The position numbers and the translations under genes were made by a program. From Saprolegnia diclina VS20 (taxonomy: Eukaryota > Oomycota > Saprolegniomycetes > Saprolegniales > Saprolegniaceae): a stretch of DNA of 32,935 bases. Location of the stretch: NCBI RefSeq assembly GCF_000281045.1, contig NW_008246128.1:251182-284116 (forward strand). The letters run 5' to 3'. The notes beneath the pieces were generated by a model. That model saw nothing but the letters and a program-made list of their open reading frames with translations, made no database searches and was not told the origin of the DNA. Positions 28,171-32,935 of the stretch are shown one piece after another. Numbering within the stretch: position 1 is the first letter of the stretch; each line of letters starts with the position of its first letter.

Positions 28171-31100
28171 TTAGCCATGAGCCTTGATCGCGCCCAGCAA
28201 CGCGTCGCGCTGCTCCATCGTGTTGAAGCCAAAAAAGCGCTTGTCTACAGCTTCTAAGGCAAGTGTTGCAATCGGCGAGATAGTACCTTGGTAGGCCTCG
28301 CCCGTGTCGCCCAGGACGTAGAAAATGAACCGCGGGTCGTCCGACTTGCGGGCCATGAGGTCTGGAATCTCCTTGATGTCTTCGAGACGATCGACCTAAA
28401 CACGCATTTCATAGTGTTTTAATGGACTTAGACAACGTACAATGAGCTGACCAAACGGCGGGTGCCCCGACTCGGCCTCTTCAACCGACTTCCAAAACAC
28501 AAACCGGTGGTACCGGTACACAAGGCAGATGGTCTATCAAAGCATTGACAATGTTTATCCAGAGAAGAGAAAACGCGAGTACCTTCCACACCCGGTCGTT
28601 CTCACCCCGTGTCAAGATCGGGCCCATCCAAAGTGCATGAAACTTGATCTTCTTGCAAACTTCCAGCTGCGTCGCTTCGTCTATGGCCCGCTTGGTGGCG
28701 TAGATACCGCGCTCCGTCGAGTACGCCTAGAGATAACCATATATATACCTAATCCTAAGTACACGCATGTCACAAATACCTGCATCAAGTCAATGTCGGT
28801 CGGCATGGACGAGATAAAGTTCCAGAGAATGTTGCGCGCCGTGTTACTCGGCGGCCGATCCTTGCGCAGACCCGCGCCAAACTAGACATAAAATACTTGC
28901 AGTGAACGCCATTGGGTGATGCTACTGCGTACCTCGAGGAGACCGCTGAACAAGATGAGGTAGCGCGCCGGTACGATCGAAAAGAGAATGGCCCCCGCAA
29001 TGCAGAGCACAAAGACTGCAGCTGTTTTCCACGGGTGCGTCCAGTTGAAGAGATTTTGCGTGCACACGACTGTCGCACAGATCCGACCGATCGCGTTTTG
29101 GACCGTCTTGGTTGTGTCTTTGGCCTTGTAAAACGCGCCAAAGAGAACGGTTCCGAGCGTCGACGATGCCTTGTCCTTCTCGTGCAGCGCCTCGAGGAGG
29201 AAATGCGACATTTTGCGCTCGCCAAGCGTGCCAATGACGCTGCTGCACGCGCCGTCGGTGGGCTTCGCCACGGGCAGTCGCAGCTGCAGTCGCACCTACA
29301 GATCGTATTAGCACACGTCCCCTCATCACAATCAAGTACGGTCAACGTGCACTCGTCGAGCAGCTCGTTGTTCTCGGGACTGGTCATCGGTAGCGTGATC
29401 GTCGTCTCGTCCGCATTTGCTAACATTGCAATCGGGATGCGGACACGGCCCACGAGCGTCTCGATCTGCGGCTGGTCCTCCGAGTAGTTGTACACTTCAA
29501 ACGTCACAGCGCCGGGAAACGACGTCCACGGCACGAGCAGTTGGCGGCCATTGTCAAACGTCTTGGCGGCTTGGAGGAGCGGGTACACGAGCGTATGGTG
29601 GTCCACCCCCGCGGCATGCGGCCAAGACGCATGGACGTTGCGGAAGATGTGTTCCTTCTTGAAGACGCTCTTTTGATTGGTCGGCGTCGTCGACGAGATG
29701 TGCGACACGATGTTGGCGACGCTGCGCCAGATCGGCCGCGCGCACGTCCGCACAATGTGCGTGCGCCCGAGAAAGTAGCTTTCGGCGCCCGACGCCATGA
29801 GCCCCGTCGTGTCTTCCTGGTCGGCGTCTTTGGGTTCGTAAACCACCTTGAGAAACGTGTACATGTTTTCCTTGCGCGCTTTCTGAGCCAAAAACGCTGG
29901 CCCAAACGTCGCCTCGACGACCGCGACCCAGAGATGCGCGATCGGACGATAAAGCCGCGTGCGCTCGAGGACGTCCGGGTCGTCATGGGCCACCCACGCC
30001 TGCACGTACTGCCCCGTGAGCCGCGCTAACAGCGTGTGAACCATGTACGCGAGTAGGAAGATGAAGACCATGGCCGGCGCGTACTCGGCGTCGACGCGGA
30101 GACAAATGGCGCAAAACCCAAAGAGCACGAGGCCGGACGTGACGGGTTCTTTCCAGCAAATGAGAGCGAGGTACTCTTGTTCGAGCCACTGCAGCGAGTT
30201 GATGACGTGATTGAGCCGGTCAATGTTGAGCTTGAGCGTCTCGATCGCAAACTCCTTCTCTTCCCGGCCTTGGAGCAATACCTTTTGCTTGGGGACGTAC
30301 AAGAGGAGTTTGGTCTTCTCCTCAACGTAGCGCAGTCGAAGGCGCGCACGGCCCACGGTCCGGTCCTTCTCCTTGATACGCTGGAGCAGTGGGTACGTGT
30401 CGAGGTCCATGCGCGTGGCGTACAAATGCACATGCGGGTCGGGCGGCAAGACCGACGTCGCGAGCTGCTTGAGGGGCTGAAGCCACGGCGTTGACGCGAG
30501 CGCGCGGTCCGCGTCGGCCTGCAGCAGCTCGAACAGGAGCACCTTCATTTCGCCAATCACGGCATTCGTGTTGAGGTCGATCGTCTCGAGTCGGAAGAAC
30601 GCATCGCGGTTCGTCACCACAAAGCACACCTTGTCGTCAAAGACAGGGTCCGCGGTCTTGTAAACCTCGTTGGTCTCGCGCACAAGCCCGTCAAAGCTCA
30701 TGCGGCAGTACGTGTCGCCTTCAAATACATTGACCGCGTGCTCGTCGCCCTGGCAGTCTTTGGAGCAAAGGTGGATGCCCTTGAGGTGCACATAGAGCTT
30801 CCCAAAGGTCGGCGCCGTCGTCGTCGACGGCGGCTCGAGCATGCGGTACCCACTCGACGTTGATCGGCGCTTGTTGGCCGGCGACGACGACGCAAAATGC
30901 CCCCTATCGAGGAGTATGAGACCTCTGAACCGTATCAAAACGATAGTTTATACGTGGGTGACGATGCCATGGTCGGGATCCGCGCGTTTGTCTCGTGAAG
31001 CGCCGTGCCGCACGGGACGTTGGTGTTGGCGCTCATCATGCATGTCTTATGGACGTCAATGTGGCAGTCTTCGCAGCGGTAGCCCGGCGAGCCCTTGACG

Positions 31101-32238
31101 CTGCTCATAATGACGCGCTCGCAGACGGCGCATGTGAGGAGTCGGACGCCGACCGACTTGATTGTGTGCACACGAAATTTGTGGTCGTGTTTCGTGTCAA
31201 GCGAGAGCGACGACGACCGGTGCGTCAGCGACGGTTTGGTCTGCGGCTCAAACACCATACCAAACGAGATGCGCGCTTTGACGGGTGGCGCGCCGTTGGC
31301 CGTTGGCGGAGCGATCGTCGTCGACGCGACTGTAAACCAGCGCGAAAAGAGGACGTTGGGGTGTTGCAAGAGCGGCAGCGTCGAGAGAAGACAGCTCGCA
31401 ATGAGGTCGTCGCCCAGGTAGCTCTCGCTCCAGAGCTGGACTTCGAGCGTCGGGACCGGGTTGTTGGAGCTTGTGCAGCGGTGCTGCAGACGCATTTCGT
31501 TTGCGTGGTCTTCGCGCCACGTCGGGTTCTTACCGCCGCTTAAAGCTGCTTTTGTCTGCACCGGCTCGTTCCACCTAGCAAGATGCATGATGTAGAATAA
31601 TGAAATGATCGAAAAGCATGACGACCACGTACGGGAGCAAGGCGAGACGAACATACGGGTCCTGGCGGCCGAGCCAGCGCACGCTCGGGAGGTCGACTGC
31701 TTTCTCGGCCGTGATCTTGAACACGCCCGACTGGTTGAGCTCCATGTCCTTCCGGAACGCGAGGTAATCGTCGCGCGTCTGGATCATCGGGTGGTCCAAG
31801 ATGAAGCGCGCCGCAAAGAGCAGACAGCTCTGGTCGCAGACGATCCCGCTAGGATGGAACCGGAAGAGCGACGACGAGCTCTCATCTACGGGCGCGCGGG
31901 AGGATGATGCGACGCCCAAGACCATAGTACCTGTCCAGAGGCCGTTGCACATATCGCAGCGCTCGTTGCTCGTGGCGAGGAGAGGAGTGATCTCGTTTCG
32001 CTCGAGCATCTCTGCGATCTCGTTGTTGCGCGACTGCAACTGCTCGGCCTCCTGGAGGGGCGTCGGCGCCTCCGAGCCCGACCGGCTCCGGGGCGCGCTG
32101 TCTCGTCGAGCCCGCGGTGTCATCTCGCCTACATGACGCAGATGCAGCATGAGCTTCCACCGTCCTTGCCCTCGCCATGGCATGCGTACCCCCCTCGTCC
32201 GCGACGAACGCGCTCCCGACGCGCCGCCGAATCTCCAT
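28171..32238 (-). CDS. multi-C2 membrane protein with C1 zinc finger and C-terminal PH-like domain (MCTP-like tether)
   Basis: Eleven exons give 1192 aa: 32238-32190, 32128-31931, 31885-31633, 31574-30954, 30903-29340, 29295-28933, 28881-28780, 28726-28583, 28533-28441, 28395-28287, 28253-28171. Order: disordered N-terminus (1-80); C2A about 134-250 (SGVFKITAEKAVDLP, GRQDPYVRL); C1 zinc finger about 298-355 (HKFRVHT, CAVC, CEDCHIDVHKTC); C2B about 406-520 (GKLYVHLKGIHL); membrane hairpin about 628-668; C2C-like about 785-905; second hairpin about 980-1015 after NLFNWTHPWKT, ending VPARYLILFSGLLE as in the C-terminus of MCTPs; PSNTARNILWNFISSMPTD; and a PH-like domain about 1076-1190 (VYRYHRFVFWKS, FFGFNTMEQRDALLGAIKAH). 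MCTPs anchor in ER membrane by such hairpins and bind lipids with C2 domains, so a membrane-contact tether is inferred. Introns are 44-61 nt, except the last (33 nt), which is in frame if retained. Confidence 0.82.
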
Positions 32239-32250
32239 CGTTGGCAAGAT

Positions 32251-32262
32251 CCCGAAATGACG
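32251..32262 (-). promoter_or_regulatory. initiator upstream of the multi-C2 gene
   Basis: On the minus strand CGTCATTTCGGG lies 13-24 bases upstream of the start codon at 32238. It matches the oomycete TCATTYYNC initiator and supports that start over the open frame above it. Confidence 0.55.
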
Positions 32263-32935
32263 GAAAATCTACGCCGACGTATTATTTGTGTCACATTTAC
32301 GCCGCCTTAAATTAGACTTGACATTTGTATGTGTTTGACAATTTGTGCTGTTGACGTCAGCCCATCAGCACTGAGAAACCTAGCGTCATCGCTCGCAATG
32401 GCCGCGTTAGTCAATTAGTCTACTTTGCATGGAGCATAGTTTCCACACGGCGACCACCAGATATGGACGCAAAACCGGAACTTGGATTGTACGTATGGGC
32501 AAGGCCATTATTTTCCTCTTTTGTGGGATAGTAAAAGCTGGAGGATAACCGCTGGTCAGAGTAGTGACTACTCGTCTGGCCTGTGTTAAACTGTTGCAAC
32601 GGTTGCGCATGTTGTCGTTGTGTTTAGCTTCGTACACCACATATATGAACCTGGCCGGAACTGGACAAATTTGCTGGCTTGTACAACCAGTACGTCGCTT
32701 GCAGCGTCGGAAATGACCGACCTCCATGAACGTCGCATCTCGTAAAGTACTGGCCAGGGGGATCGTGGGGTGGCAGCCATGTGCTAGTGTAAAAGTCGTT
32801 TTTTGTATGCTGGACAATTATGTCCATATTTCGACATCAATCGACCGGATTGCACTCCAAGTACGTCGCTAGGACGTTATTTGCACGACGCATCCAACCA
32901 ACTGTGAAAAAGTGGCTTGTTCCGCAGGCTTGGTG
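32263..32935. other. upstream flank at the right edge
   Basis: No gene is supported; the longest ORFs are on the minus strand and lack coding bias. A TGACGTCA palindrome (CRE-like) lies near 32353, about 115 bp above the multi-C2 start. Whether a further gene begins beyond the window cannot be seen. Confidence 0.4.

Overview
The window reads as nuclear DNA of a zoosporic oomycete, most likely a member of the Saprolegniales (Aphanomyces/Saprolegnia-like). The evidence is compact gene packing on both strands, short introns of mostly 40-60 nt, GC-rich third codon positions, oomycete-type initiator motifs (TCATTTYGC-like) just upstream of several start codons, conserved flagellar/basal-body genes, and ankyrin repeats of the HLEVVQFLH type. 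The organism call is inference; no marker gene or rRNA is present.

Layout. 1-4140: repeat-like, gene-poor sequence holding an unrecognised intron-containing minus-strand gene with one apparent frame break (818-1790) and the 3' remnant of a non-LTR retrotransposon (2641-3488). 4162-6897: a five-exon secreted serine carboxypeptidase of family S28 with a Thr/Pro-rich linker and four PAN/apple-like modules. 7052-13478: a ten-exon CEP164 orthologue on the minus strand. 13803-14474: a three-exon mini-CEP164 with only the N-terminal WW module and a short coiled coil. 14639-16445: a twelve-exon ankyrin protein divergent from it. 16506-17534: a protein with IPGYTGHKP-type motifs typical of flagellar microtubule-associated proteins. 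18135-19178: adenosine kinase. 20174-20778: a small multi-pass membrane protein. 21295-21917: an unrecognised coiled-coil protein. 22289-23686: a SETD3/Rubisco-LSMT-like SET-domain methyltransferase. 23896-25842: a second ankyrin protein with one apparent frame break. 25843-28170: mostly empty, with a decayed coding fragment. 28171-32238: an eleven-exon C2-C1-C2-membrane hairpin-C2-membrane hairpin-PH protein.

How it fits together. CEP164, mini-CEP164 and the IPGYTG protein form a cluster with a clear ciliary flavour, and the ankyrin gene inside it shares a 164-bp divergent promoter with mini-CEP164. The multi-C2 protein looks like an MCTP-type membrane tether with added lipid-binding domains. 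Exon boundaries were deduced by hand from reading frame, splice signals and family conservation. Across 45 deduced introns, 24 begin GTAC and 43 end TAG.
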